The notes: generated from the sequence alone by a model not told the origin. DNA of 41,748 nucleotides from Nostoc sp. LPT (GCF_017115165.1 NZ_JABXKF010000137.1:1-41748); one strand, 5' to 3'; positions 24,299 through 32,704 are shown, numbered from the stretch's first letter. Made by a program: numbers and translations.

Positions 24299-24884
24299 TT
24301 CCGGTAAATTTGATGGAGTTGACTTTTCTAAACTCGATATTGAGCTACTAACCCCTGAACTGCGGCAACTTGGTCAAGGGTTTCGCTGTGTTAGGGGAGA
24401 ATTTGTCACTTATTGGAAACAGGGGCGAATCCAACGGGAAGTAGATTCCTATCTGTGTCAATGTTGGATGGTGAGGGTGGAAGATGCTCTAGCCGGCTAT
24501 ATTACGCTTCTGGCGGATAAGTTACAAGTGGAGGATGCGCTCTTGGCGCTATAAGGCTTGAAATATCGTACTTTTCCAGCTATTAAGATTGGGCTACTTG
24601 CGGTTGATCGACGCACAAAAGGGCTTGGAATGCGGCTGACGGAATGGGCAATTGATTATGTGATTACGGAAGTAGTGCCTGTTGTTGGGGTAAGATTCAT
24701 TACAGTAGATGCACTCTACGATGCAGATGTTGAGCCAACTTATGATGCGTCTGGCTTCTACGTTAAGTTAGGATTTGAGTTTGCTGATCCTACTGAGTCT
24801 CTACCACCTATTAATCCATATCGCACAATGTATCTGGATCTGAAGCAATTGATAGAGGTGTTGGCTACAGAGGAAATGGATTAA
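24291..24884 (+). pseudogene. GNAT-family acetyltransferase interrupted by one ochre codon
   Basis: A single frame of about 197 codons with one TAA at 24552-24554 (EDALLAL-stop-GLKYRTFPA). Before the stop: YWKQGRIQREVDSYLCQCWM and AGYITLLADKL. After it: the acetyl-CoA site region IGLLAVDRRTKGLGMRLTEW (motif A, R/Q-x-x-G-x-G/A type), then the motif B-like end ASGFYVKLGFEF and YLDLKQL. This organisation matches GNAT proteins of about 180 residues that pair with small antitoxins. Both halves are in one frame, so one base change explains the break. Translationally coupled to the 54-residue gene upstream. Confidence 0.75.
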
Positions 24885-24926
24885 GACTGGATATAGTCGC
24901 TGTGAATTAGCGAATGAACAAGTTAC

Positions 24927-25208
24927 TCATAAATCTCGCACCAAGGGATCAATCAATTCATCAGGGATTCGGTTAGGTTCAATATAAGCATTAATTTCAT
25001 CTTGATGATCGCTGTAATAACTCAACGCATCAAACACTTGTGCCAGGGTTAGGTGAGGCAAACCTTGGGGAATTTCTTCAGGAGAGACACCCATCCGCCA
25101 AGTTTGGGCGATCGCTCTCACAGATGTGCGAGTTCCCGTGATAATTGGCTCACCACCTAAAATATGTTCATCTTTGACAATATAAAGATGTTCTGTTGCT
25201 TGAACCAT
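24927..25208 (-). CDS. DUF433 domain protein (antitoxin-like)
   Basis: About 93 residues from the ATG at 25208 (MVQATEHLYIVKDEHILGG). The frame is open to 25241 without a better start. The DUF433 core is clear: GGEPIITGTRTSVRAIAQTWRMGVSPEEIPQGLPHLTLAQVFDALSYY, spanning about residues 18-65. DUF433 proteins are small wHTH-like proteins often paired with a DUF5615 PIN-like toxin that follows them. Here no toxin gene follows: the next gene downstream is convergent and only 42 bases away. So it is either an orphan or a stand-alone regulator. Confidence 0.85.
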   Translation of the reverse strand: MVQATEHLYIVKDEHILGGEPIITGTRTSVRAIAQTWRMGVSPEEIPQGLPHLTLAQVFDALSYYSDHQDEINAYIEPNRIPDELIDPLVRDL

Positions 25209-25241
25209 AACTGTAAATATCTTGAGAATTTTCCCAGACAT

Positions 25242-25617
25242 TAATTGTACCGATTCTGTTGATAAGTTGTATCACATGACCAACCTATCATGTAGCCACA
25301 ACCCTTGTTCTAGCTTGTGAGTGAGATTGAAGTTTTCTTTCTCCCCCTGCTGCTGGCTGTGATGCGATCGCATTCAATATAAGCATTAATTTCATCTTGG
25401 CGATCGCTGATTTCGTTTACCGATCAGGGATGATTCCATCTAATCCCAAACTACGGTTAATTTATCAATTAAATGTATTTAATGCCTGAAATCAGGGTAT
25501 TATAAGAATTTATAAGAAATCAAGTCTTAATTCTTTTAGCTGGGTTGGAAATGCATTTAGTCCCGGTAGATAGACTTTATGAAACAGGCGTAACTATTTA
25601 TTTTAACTAAGACCGCC
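25242..25617. other. Intergenic region with a DUF433 gene scrap and the FAD-MBL promoter
   Basis: 25373-25409 matches 24978-25014 inside the DUF433 gene at 35 of 37 positions and on the minus strand reads QDEINAYIE, so it is the scrap of a second DUF433 gene. 25427-25536 is the copy of the block also found at 23411-23530. No intact gene. Confidence 0.6.
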
Positions 25618-27951
25618 ATGAACCCTAGTTTTTTAACTGCCCATACTCCAACCACGATCACTATTGTTGGCGGAGGTTTTAGTGGTTCTCTAGTCGCTAC
25701 CCATCTATTGAAAACTGCCAGTCAACCTCTCACCATTAAGCTAATTGAGCGCAGTAATCAAATTGGCAAGGGAATTGCCTACAGCACGGATACCAATTGT
25801 CATTTGCTGAATGTATCGGCAGGCAACGTGAGTGCATTTGCCCATGATCCGGGGCATTTGTTACGTTGGCTTCAGCACAACCGCGATGAGTTAACAGCAT
25901 TTTTGCCCCAAGAAGTCAATGTCAGTACCTTCATACCTCGTAAGGTTTATGGTTTATACATTCAATCGGTTTTGGCAGAAGCAGAAGCCACAGCACCTAG
26001 TGATGTGCGACTAGAACGCTTGACCGATGAAGTGGTAGGTGTACAGCCTGAAGGAAAAGGTGCAATGATTTCTCTGCGTAGTGGTCGCTGTTTTGCCGCA
26101 GATAGAGTTGTGTTGGCATTGGGGAACTCACCTTCTGCACCCCCCGCCATTCAAAACCCAAATAGTAATGATGAAAGTTATCTGCGAAATGCTTGGTCAG
26201 CCGATGCCCTAGCAGACCTTGATGCTGATGCACCTGTGTTGCTGATTGGTACGGGACTGACGATGGTGGATATGGTTTTATCTCTGGGCGATCGCCAACA
26301 TCGCGGCAAAATTTATGCTGTGTCCCGACGCGGATTATTTCCCCTCAAACATCAAGCGGCTCAACCTTATCCCTGCTTCTTGACCCCAGAAAATTCACCA
26401 AAAAGTGTACGCGGCTGGTTACGTCGGCTGCGTGCCGAGGTGGAAATTGCTGCTGCCCAAGGCTACGACTGGCGAGCAGTAATTGATTCTCTGCGTCCCA
26501 TGATTCAGAAAATCTGGCAAAAACTACCGCTCGGCGAACAGCAACGTTTTTTGCGTCATCTTACACCCTATTGGGATGTGCATCGTCACCGCATTGCCCC
26601 AAAAGTGGCGGATGTTGTCACCCAAATGCTGGATTCTGCTCAACTCACTATTACCGCAGGGCGAATTCAGGAATATCAAGCTTTGCCGGAGGGTGTGGCA
26701 GTGACCATACACCAGCGCAAAAGCCAAACTAATCATATCTTGCACGTCAGCCGGGTGGTGAATTGTACAGGGGTAGCAGCAGATTATCGCCGATCGCCTC
26801 ATCCTCTGATTACTAATTTGCGATCGCAGGGTTTAATTCGCCCCAATGCTATCGGTTTAGGATTAGATACAGATACCCACGGTGCTTTATATGCAGCAGA
26901 CGGTAATGTTTCGACGCTGCTTTATACCTTGGGAACTCCCCGCAAGGGTGACTTGTGGGAAAGTATTGCTGTTCCAGAATTACGGGGACAGGCGCAGGAA
27001 TTATCTAAGGCGTTGTTGCAGTCACTACCAGTGCGTGTGCGGACTATTCCGATGATGCCTTTGTTAAGCGATGGCGTTCCGCCCAGCGTAGCTGATGTCT
27101 ACGACGGGCTACGCCTACGCAGTGCAGAGATACCCCAGTCAACTTTCCTATTTCGGCAATTTTTTGACCCTGAAACTAGTAGTTACACTTATTTAATTGC
27201 CGATCAGCAGACAGGAGATGCTGTTCTAGTCGATCCTGTATTAGAGCAAGTTGACCGCGATTTGCAATCATTAGATGAACTGGGATTAAAGCTACGCTAC
27301 TGTCTAGAAACTCACCTTCATGCCGATCACATCACAGGAGCAGGCAAACTCAGGCAACAAACAGGCGCTCAGGTGATCGTTCCCCAGAATACTGCTGTGA
27401 CAAAAGCCGATCGCTCCCTTGTCGGTGGCGAAATCCTAGAGGTGGGATCGGTAATCATCGAAACAATTTCCACCCCAGGTCACACCGCCAGTCACATAGC
27501 ATATTTAGTGAACAAAACCCATCTGTTAACTGGTGATGCCTTATTTATTCGTGGTTGTGGACGCACAGATTTTCAGGGAGGCGATCCTGGAACTTTATAC
27601 GATGTGGTGACACAACGCTTATTCACCTTGCCAGATGATACTTTGGTATATCCTGCCCATGACTATAAAGGACGCACAGTTTCCACCATTGGCGAAGAAA
27701 AGCGGCTTAATCCCAGATTTAGCGATCGCAGCTGTAGTCAATTCATTACCATCATGAATAATCTCAAATTGAGTTATCCCCAAAAGATGAATGCAGCTGT
27801 ACCTGCGAATGAATACTGTGGTGATTTTATTCCTCAAGAAAGCTTAGACCAGGCTACGAGTTCGCCAACAGATGAAGAACAGAAACAAATAGAACTCACA
27901 GTCATGACTAATACAGAAATCTACAATGATTACTTTGCTATGTATATCTAA
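25618..27951 (+). CDS. Fused FAD/NAD(P)-binding protein and ETHE1-like metallo-beta-lactamase hydrolase
   Basis: 777 residues. Residues 1-475 are a FAD/NAD(P)-binding oxidoreductase (NAD_binding_9 type): ITIVGGGFSGSLVATHLLK, GKGIAYSTDTNCHLLNVSAGNVSAFA, VLLIGTGLTMVDMVLSL and VVNCTGVAADY. Residues about 508-735 are an ETHE1/persulfide dioxygenase-type MBL domain: FRQFFDPETSSYTYLIAD, the metal motif T565-HLHADH, STPGHTASHIAYLV, LLTGDALFIRGCGRTDFQGG and VYPAHDYKG. ETHE1-type enzymes oxidise glutathione persulfide to sulfite. The two halves are joined through a dispersed repeat at 27068-27120 encoding LSDGVPPSVAD...GLRLR. This linker sits where a stop and a start codon should lie; relatives of the second half begin with Met at FRQFFDP. 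No break is seen, so it may make a single chain with two activities. Confidence 0.88.
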   Translation: MNPSFLTAHTPTTITIVGGGFSGSLVATHLLKTASQPLTIKLIERSNQIGKGIAYSTDTNCHLLNVSAGNVSAFAHDPGHLLRWLQHNRDELTAFLPQEVNVSTFIPRKVYGLYIQSVLAEAEATAPSDVRLERLTDEVVGVQPEGKGAMISLRSGRCFAADRVVLALGNSPSAPPAIQNPNSNDESYLRNAWSADALADLDADAPVLLIGTGLTMVDMVLSLGDRQHRGKIYAVSRRGLFPLKHQAAQPYPCFLTPENSPKSVRGWLRRLRAEVEIAAAQGYDWRAVIDSLRPMIQKIWQKLPLGEQQRFLRHLTPYWDVHRHRIAPKVADVVTQMLDSAQLTITAGRIQEYQALPEGVAVTIHQRKSQTNHILHVSRVVNCTGVAADYRRSPHPLITNLRSQGLIRPNAIGLGLDTDTHGALYAADGNVSTLLYTLGTPRKGDLWESIAVPELRGQAQELSKALLQSLPVRVRTIPMMPLLSDGVPPSVADVYDGLRLRSAEIPQSTFLFRQFFDPETSSYTYLIADQQTGDAVLVDPVLEQVDRDLQSLDELGLKLRYCLETHLHADHITGAGKLRQQTGAQVIVPQNTAVTKADRSLVGGEILEVGSVIIETISTPGHTASHIAYLVNKTHLLTGDALFIRGCGRTDFQGGDPGTLYDVVTQRLFTLPDDTLVYPAHDYKGRTVSTIGEEKRLNPRFSDRSCSQFITIMNNLKLSYPQKMNAAVPANEYCGDFIPQESLDQATSSPTDEEQKQIELTVMTNTEIYNDYFAMYI
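27068..27120 (+). repeat. Dispersed repeat forming the linker of the FAD-MBL fusion
   Basis: The first 29 bases (GCGATGGCGTTCCGCCCAGC onward to 27096) are identical to the reverse complement of 38724-38752 in a GNAT gene and are read there in the same frame. The remainder, ACGACGGGCTACGCCTACGC, is the standard unit of this family. Confidence 0.85.
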
Positions 27952-27964
27952 GATGAATTCTATT

Positions 27965-28167
27965 CAGGAGGCAGGAGGTCGAAGGCAGGAGGCAGGAGGA
28001 ACCCACCCTTACTCATAGTGGGATTGATCTTGGACGCTTTATACTTCTCTGCGAGACGCTGGGCGTCTGGTGTATAATTCTTTCTTTAAACTAGGCTTTA
28101 AACCCTGCAACTTAAGTTTTAATTGATACTCCTAACCTCCTGCAAGAACTGCCTCCTAACTCCTGCC
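27965..28167 (+). repeat. ~200-bp element with CAGGAGG/CCTCCTG ends, possible relative of copies 1 and 2
   Basis: Begins CAGGAGGCAGGAGGTCGAAG and ends with GCCTCCTAACTCCTGCC, complementary heptamer runs. The core GGAACCC...GTGGGATTGATCTTGGACGC shares its opening with the elements at 16058 and 19137 but then diverges and contains a GAGACGCTGGGCGTC palindrome. Lies directly after the FAD-MBL stop. Confidence 0.55.
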
Positions 28168-28276
28168 TTTTTGTAATAAATCTACCTTAGTCGAAACTTG
28201 TTAGCTTTCGGGTTAAATTATATCTTTTGAGCAATAGTTCTAGAATGTTAGATATTAGTTTAGTTAACATACGCCT

Positions 28277-28582
28277 ATGTCACTCCAAGAAGTTAAAGAA
28301 CAAGCTTTCAATTTGTCGCCCAATGAGCGACTAGCTCTGGTAAATTTCATTGTTGAATCACTCCAAGCTGAACTAAGTCTTTAAACAAACCAAACACAGA
28401 CAGAACAAGCTTCTGTTTATATTCCTGGCAGTTATATCAAGGGTAAGTTACGTGCAGAACAAGAACGGACAGCTTTAATTAGTCGAATGCGCGGATTCTT
28501 GAAAACAGATAAATCTGCTCCTACAGATCCTGAAGTCCAAGATATATTAGAGGAACGACTGGTAGAAAAATATTTGCGATGA
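28277..28582 (+). pseudogene. Small antitoxin-like gene with an in-frame stop
   Basis: 102 codons: MSLQEVKEQAFNLSPNERLA then LVNFIVESLQAELSL, TAA at 28382-28384, then TNQTQTEQASVYIPGSYIKG to ERLVEKYLR. The N-terminus matches the addiction-module antitoxin pattern (L.EI...A..LS..ER..L...L..SL). The frame is unbroken apart from one ochre. Its final TGA overlaps an ATG (GATGATTTTAGTA) reading MILV, the usual start of PIN toxins (MILVDTN...), but the sequence becomes unrelated at once. The partner toxin has been lost. Confidence 0.6.
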
Positions 28583-28627
28583 TTTTAGTACACATCACCG
28601 CAAAAAGGGGTCGGAATTTTATTTTTT

Positions 28628-28748
28628 GTAGGTTGGGGAGCCAGTGCGTTGCGGAGCGAGTGTGGTCTTGGGGGTTTCCTCCATGAACAACTCGCGTTGG
28701 GGTTCCCCCCGTTGTAGCAACTGGCGTTTAAGGAACGAAACCCAACAT
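28628..28748. repeat. Nested dispersed repeats with GTAGGTTGGG/CCCAAC ends
   Basis: TGTAGGTTGGGG and GAACGAAACCCAACA form the outer ends. Inside are GCCAGTGCGTTGC and GCAACTGGC with a GGGGGTTTCC/GGTTCCCCCC pair, a second repeat type nested in the first. Both occur widely in Nostoc-type intergenic DNA. Confidence 0.6.
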
Positions 28749-28869
28749 TCCCGCCTCTGACATCAGTAATATTATGGTTCCAGTCGCGGCAATCTTATCC
28801 TTCCACCGACATTACATAAGCTTTACGCAAAGTGTTTCTTTAGAGAGGGATTACTACATAAATGCCGAA

Positions 28870-29301
28870 TTAGGCTGTGCTTGCTGAACACTCTTCCAAG
28901 TCTTCCATCTCCAAAGCGACAGATGGATTTCTGTATGCCTTTACTTCGATCACATTTCCGCTCGGATCACTCAATAACATCTTCGCTTGCTCTGCGTTAG
29001 TACCCACGCCATAAACATTTGGCTTTACCTTGAACTGAACCCTCATTTTATTAAGGCTAAGAGCAAGAGCCTCCCAATCACGCCACGCCAAAATCGCCCC
29101 GAAGTGACGCACGCCATGTTCTCTCGCCGATAACACCTCAGAAGGTCGTTCGTGTAAAGTAATCTGGCCTTCAAAGAGAAATATGTCGATCCACTTGTCA
29201 CGGACACGACCGACCCTAGCACCGAAGGTGGTAACATAAAACTTTTTAGCCTCTTCGAGGTCTTGGACGGGGAAGGCAAGATGAAAGATTGGGCGAAACA
29301 T
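28870..29301 (-). CDS. VOC (glyoxalase/dioxygenase) family protein
   Basis: 143 residues from the ATG at 29301. A GTG one codon earlier is less likely because AAGGAAC sits well placed for the ATG. Two beta-alpha-beta-beta-beta modules: FHLAFPVQDLEEAKKFYVTTFGARVGR with D/H-type metal ligand H8, and HFGAILAWRDWEAL. The final metal-binding Glu is in PSGNVIEVKAYRNP. It resembles the bleomycin-resistance/glyoxalase fold proteins that accept varied small-molecule substrates; no specific reaction can be assigned. Monocistronic; next gene on the same strand starts 260 bases upstream. Confidence 0.85.
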   Translation of the reverse strand: MFRPIFHLAFPVQDLEEAKKFYVTTFGARVGRVRDKWIDIFLFEGQITLHERPSEVLSAREHGVRHFGAILAWRDWEALALSLNKMRVQFKVKPNVYGVGTNAEQAKMLLSDPSGNVIEVKAYRNPSVALEMEDLEECSASTA

Positions 29302-29560
29302 CACGAAAGTTCCTTCTGGTTAAATGGCTTGGAGTCTTTCCAGAAACTATCACCGAATATTGGCTATGTCAAAGGGTATTATACGTCTTTGAAAACTATT
29401 AAAACCTTACTATAACCGAACAATTCTTGGCAGGACGCAAGTAAATTTCAATTACTACCAACCCCACTGCCAGTTTGCAGGCTACATACATAGTGGACGC
29501 TAACACAGTTCCTTGCATTCCCTCTCTACTGGGTTTAGGAAGGGAAATTACCACATTAGG

Positions 29561-30250
29561 TTAAAATTTTTCCACCCAAGGTCGCAATTCCACTTCCCAA
29601 GTCCAAGCATTGCGAGGTTGGCTCAGAATGTTCAGGTAAGTTTGAGCGATCGCATCTGGATCGAGTAAACTATCTGGTTGATTATCTGGTTCTATCCGGG
29701 TAGCAGAACGAATTGCTCCATCAATCACAAAATGCGCCACATGGATATTCTGAGGAGCCAATTCACGGGCAATGCTTTGAGCCAAACCCCGTAAAGCAAA
29801 TTTACCCATTGCAAACGGTGCAGACTGAGGATAACCCTTAACACTGGCGGAAGCACCTGTAAAAAAGATCGCTCCCCCACCCACAGCTAACTGACGTTTT
29901 GCCGCCGCTTGTGCTACTAAAAAACCACCATACGCAGTAATTTCTAGTGTTTTGGCAACATCGGCTGGGTCAAGTTCCACAAATGAACCCCGAACGCGCC
30001 AGCTAGGATTATACACAACCAATGTTGGTACTCCTAGTTTTTGTTCGACATCTGTAAATAGTTGTTCAACTTCATCTAGTTGAGAAGCATCAGCAGTAAA
30101 ACTGACAGCTCCAATTTCATCAGACAATGCTTTGAGCTTATCAATTTGCCTTGCTGCTAAAGCAATAGTAAAGCCTTCTTTTGCCAATAAACAGGCTAGT
30201 GAAGCACTGAGTCCACTACCAGCCCCAACAATCAATGCAATATTTGTCAT
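29561..30250 (-). CDS. Atypical short-chain dehydrogenase/reductase lacking the catalytic Tyr
   Basis: 229 residues from the ATG at 30250 (MTNIALIVGAGSGLSASLAC), preceded by GGGAGAAATTGAGGGT. A longer frame to 30313 adds an unlikely leader. The Rossmann motif is GAGSGLSAS rather than the classical GxxxGxG, and the active site reads SAPFAMGKFALRG: Phe in place of Tyr, with the Lys kept. This is the feature of the SDR_c10 subgroup, whose members are predicted not to use the usual Tyr-acid mechanism. VVYNPSWRVRGSF and IHVAHFVIDGAIRS are also family-like. Stand-alone; role unknown. Confidence 0.88.
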   Translation of the reverse strand: MTNIALIVGAGSGLSASLACLLAKEGFTIALAARQIDKLKALSDEIGAVSFTADASQLDEVEQLFTDVEQKLGVPTLVVYNPSWRVRGSFVELDPADVAKTLEITAYGGFLVAQAAAKRQLAVGGGAIFFTGASASVKGYPQSAPFAMGKFALRGLAQSIARELAPQNIHVAHFVIDGAIRSATRIEPDNQPDSLLDPDAIAQTYLNILSQPRNAWTWEVELRPWVEKF

Positions 30251-30370
30251 ACCCTCAATTTCTCCCTTGTGATTTGAACCATAATTTGACCAAACGGTCA
30301 CGAAATACTTCAAAAGCAGTTAGGACATTCCCCCTTTTCAAGGGTACATACAAAAAAACCAGTAAAGACA

Positions 30371-30754
30371 TCAAGAATTGCAAAGGGTTAAAACAAAAGT
30401 AGAGCCAATAGCCAACATTGATTTAACAACCTCTGGCTCAATCTCTAAAGGCTTTAAACAAGTAATTTGATTCATCACTTCGAGCATACTATATTCTTTA
30501 ATATTAAACCCTTCTTCATAAGCGAACTGTTTCACATGGTCGATGTTTTCAAAGTGATAATTATTAATAGCTCGACCTGAGACATTACTTGCAGTTCGAT
30601 TTGTCAAAATGAGCAACAGAGATATTTTTGTAGTTAGCGCTCTTTTATTACTCACAAAAACATCGCCTTCATCATGATCCAGTTAGCGCAATACAAGGTT
30701 TAGTCCATCAACATCAAGAACTTCTCTGTGTGCTTGAGTCTCAGGCTCTTTCAT
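30371..30754 (-). pseudogene. Small unidentified gene with an in-frame stop
   Basis: From the ATG at 30754 the frame reads MKEPETQAHREVLDVDGLNL then VLR, TAA at 30683-30685, LDHDEGDVFVSNKRALTTKI, and continues to LAIGSTFVLTLCNS at 30371. It would give about 127 residues with one ochre. The middle (HVKQFAYEEGFNIKEYSMLEV) is loosely like Nif11-type or other small leader proteins, but I cannot assign a family. Its first 54 bases of upstream and start region are the repeat shared with position 1 of the window. It lies downstream of the ABC exporter on the same strand. Confidence 0.4.
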
Positions 30755-30774
30755 ACGAATTAGACAGCTAGGGC
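30721..30774. repeat. Second copy of the 54-bp repeat found at 1-54
   Basis: Aligns without gaps to the first bases of the window (about 44 of 54 identical). Covers the 5' end of the small broken gene and stops 20 bases before the ABC gene's stop codon. Confidence 0.6.
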
Positions 30775-30793
30775 CTGTACCTTAAACGATATC

Positions 30794-32530
30794 TTATATT
30801 TTTAGTTGCATATTGTACAAATTCGAGTAAGTACCATTCACCGCGATTAACTCTTCATGCGTTCCTTGTTCATCAATTCCATTATCCGTTAACACTACAA
30901 TTCTTTGTGCGTTTCTGACTGTTGACAGACGATGGGCTATAACTAGTGTTGTCCGGTTATCGGTTAACTTCTCCAATGAATCTTGAATGGCCTTTTCACT
31001 TTCATTATCTAGATTGCTCGTCGCTTCATCAAAAATGATAACGGGTGGATTTTTTAAGAAAGCGCGTGCAATACTCAACCTTTGCTTTTGGCCTCCTGAT
31101 AATTTTACGCCATGCTGACCAATATCCGTATTGTAACCATCCAGTAATGTCATAATAAAATCATGGGCATTCGCTTTTTTGGCTGCTTCAATGATTTCTT
31201 CCTGGCTTGCCTCAAGCTTACCGTAGCGAATATTTTCTAAAACTGTCCCAGCAAACAAGTACACATCTTGTTGAACAATACCTATGTTCTTTCGTAATGA
31301 GCGTAAGCTGATATCTTTAATATTTTCACCATCGAGTAGTATTTCTCCATTGCTTACTTCATAAAAGCGGGGAATTAAGGAACATAGGGTTGTTTTACCA
31401 ACACCTGAAGCCCCCACTAAGGCAACATATTCGCCAGCTTTTATACTCAAAGAGATGTTCTTTAATACATGGTCATAGTCTTCTTTATACTTGAAGATTA
31501 CATCTTTTAATTCCACATTTCCTTGAACATGATTAAGTTCGATCGCATCTGCTGAATCTTGTATATCCGGCTCCACCTGCATAATGTGCATAAATCGGTC
31601 AAAGCCAGTGATACCTTCTTGATACAGTCTGGCAAAGTTAACAAATCTCCGAATTGGATCAATGAGGATGCCAATATATAACAAATAGGTCACTAAATCG
31701 GCTAAACCCAAAGAAGTATTTACAATAGCAACACCACCAAAGACAATCACTACAATAGTCATCAGTTGCGTAAAGACATTCATCCCCTCATGAAAGTAGG
31801 CTTCGCTCTTATAACCGTCTCGTCTGCTCTCAACAAAACGGGTGTTTGTGTATGCAAACTTCTTCTTTTCCCTTGTCTCGTTGGTAAACGATTGTACTAC
31901 CCTAATACCTGCCAGCGTGTCTTCTACTTGTGCGTTAATATCACCAATTCTTTCCTTGCTTGTTCTTAGGGCAATATTCATTTTTTTATTGAAATATATG
32001 GCATAAACTATCATGATAGGAAAGAAAAGAAAGACAATTAAAGTCAGATTAACGTTAACAGTGATTAAAATAATAAAAGCACCGACAAACTTCACTAACC
32101 CGATGACAATATCTTCAGGACCATGATGATACAGTTCACTAATTGATTCCAAATCATTGGTGATACGGGTCATCAACTGACCTGTTTTTTGTTGATCATA
32201 AAAACGAAACGATAGCTTTAGATAATGGTCAAATAAGTCACGGCGCATATCACTTTCCATCATGGTTCCCATCATGTGTCCCCGATAGTCAACAAATGTG
32301 TTGCACAAAGCATGAACCACAACCAAAGTGAGCATGACTGTGCCGACTGTATATATTTGACCGAGCGCATTGGGTGCATTTACTTCCAAGACATTTTTGG
32401 TAATGTATCTTGCACACAAGGGAAGTAACAACGTAATTACTGAAACAATAAATGCACATACGATATCTGCAAAAAGCAATCCTAGATATGGCTTGTAATA
32501 CGACAAGAATTTCTTGTTTCGAGAACCCAT
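30794..32530 (-). CDS. ABC exporter half-transporter (membrane + ATPase), Firmicutes-like
   Basis: 578 residues from the ATG at 32530 (MGSRNKKFLSYYKPYLGLLF), chosen because GAGGAAAAACTTTATG gives a proper ribosome site. The frame is open a further 35 codons with a leader that does not look like protein. Six membrane segments (about 15-300; DxxRRDLFDHYLKLSFRFYD coupling region) are followed by the ATPase: Walker A GASGVGKTT, Q-loop NIGIVQQDVYLF, signature LSGGQKQR, Walker B VIIFDEATS, H-loop VIAHRLS. The overall wording (SFRFYDQQKTGQLMTRITND, EEIIEAAKKANAHDFI) is like multidrug/peptide exporters of Clostridia and Bacilli rather than cyanobacterial ones. It acts as a homodimer or with a second half elsewhere. 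Regulated by the unusual leader upstream. Likely horizontally acquired. Confidence 0.9.
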   Translation of the reverse strand: MGSRNKKFLSYYKPYLGLLFADIVCAFIVSVITLLLPLCARYITKNVLEVNAPNALGQIYTVGTVMLTLVVVHALCNTFVDYRGHMMGTMMESDMRRDLFDHYLKLSFRFYDQQKTGQLMTRITNDLESISELYHHGPEDIVIGLVKFVGAFIILITVNVNLTLIVFLFFPIMIVYAIYFNKKMNIALRTSKERIGDINAQVEDTLAGIRVVQSFTNETREKKKFAYTNTRFVESRRDGYKSEAYFHEGMNVFTQLMTIVVIVFGGVAIVNTSLGLADLVTYLLYIGILIDPIRRFVNFARLYQEGITGFDRFMHIMQVEPDIQDSADAIELNHVQGNVELKDVIFKYKEDYDHVLKNISLSIKAGEYVALVGASGVGKTTLCSLIPRFYEVSNGEILLDGENIKDISLRSLRKNIGIVQQDVYLFAGTVLENIRYGKLEASQEEIIEAAKKANAHDFIMTLLDGYNTDIGQHGVKLSGGQKQRLSIARAFLKNPPVIIFDEATSNLDNESEKAIQDSLEKLTDNRTTLVIAHRLSTVRNAQRIVVLTDNGIDEQGTHEELIAVNGTYSNLYNMQLKI

Positions 32531-32671
32531 AAAGTTTTTCCTCAAACAGCTAAGGCTGCATTGTAATGGTGGACAAACAACGAAATCAGGCTGATATAAT
32601 TTGTTAGTTTTTTCGCTAAGGTGATCAAAAATCAAAAAGTGACTATGTGATACTCACGACTCCAAAACAAT

Positions 32672-32704
32672 GAGCGGCGTAGGGTATCCCTTCCCTAGCC
32701 GCTC
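32672..32704 (-). terminator. Attenuator-like hairpin before the ABC exporter gene
   Basis: GAGCGGC-TAGGG pairs with CCCTA-C-GCCGCTC around an 8-base loop, a stem of about 12 pairs with one bulge, followed by ATTGTTTTGG on the minus strand. It sits about 140 bases before the ABC start, where an attenuator would lie. The T-run is interrupted, so strength is uncertain. Confidence 0.6.
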
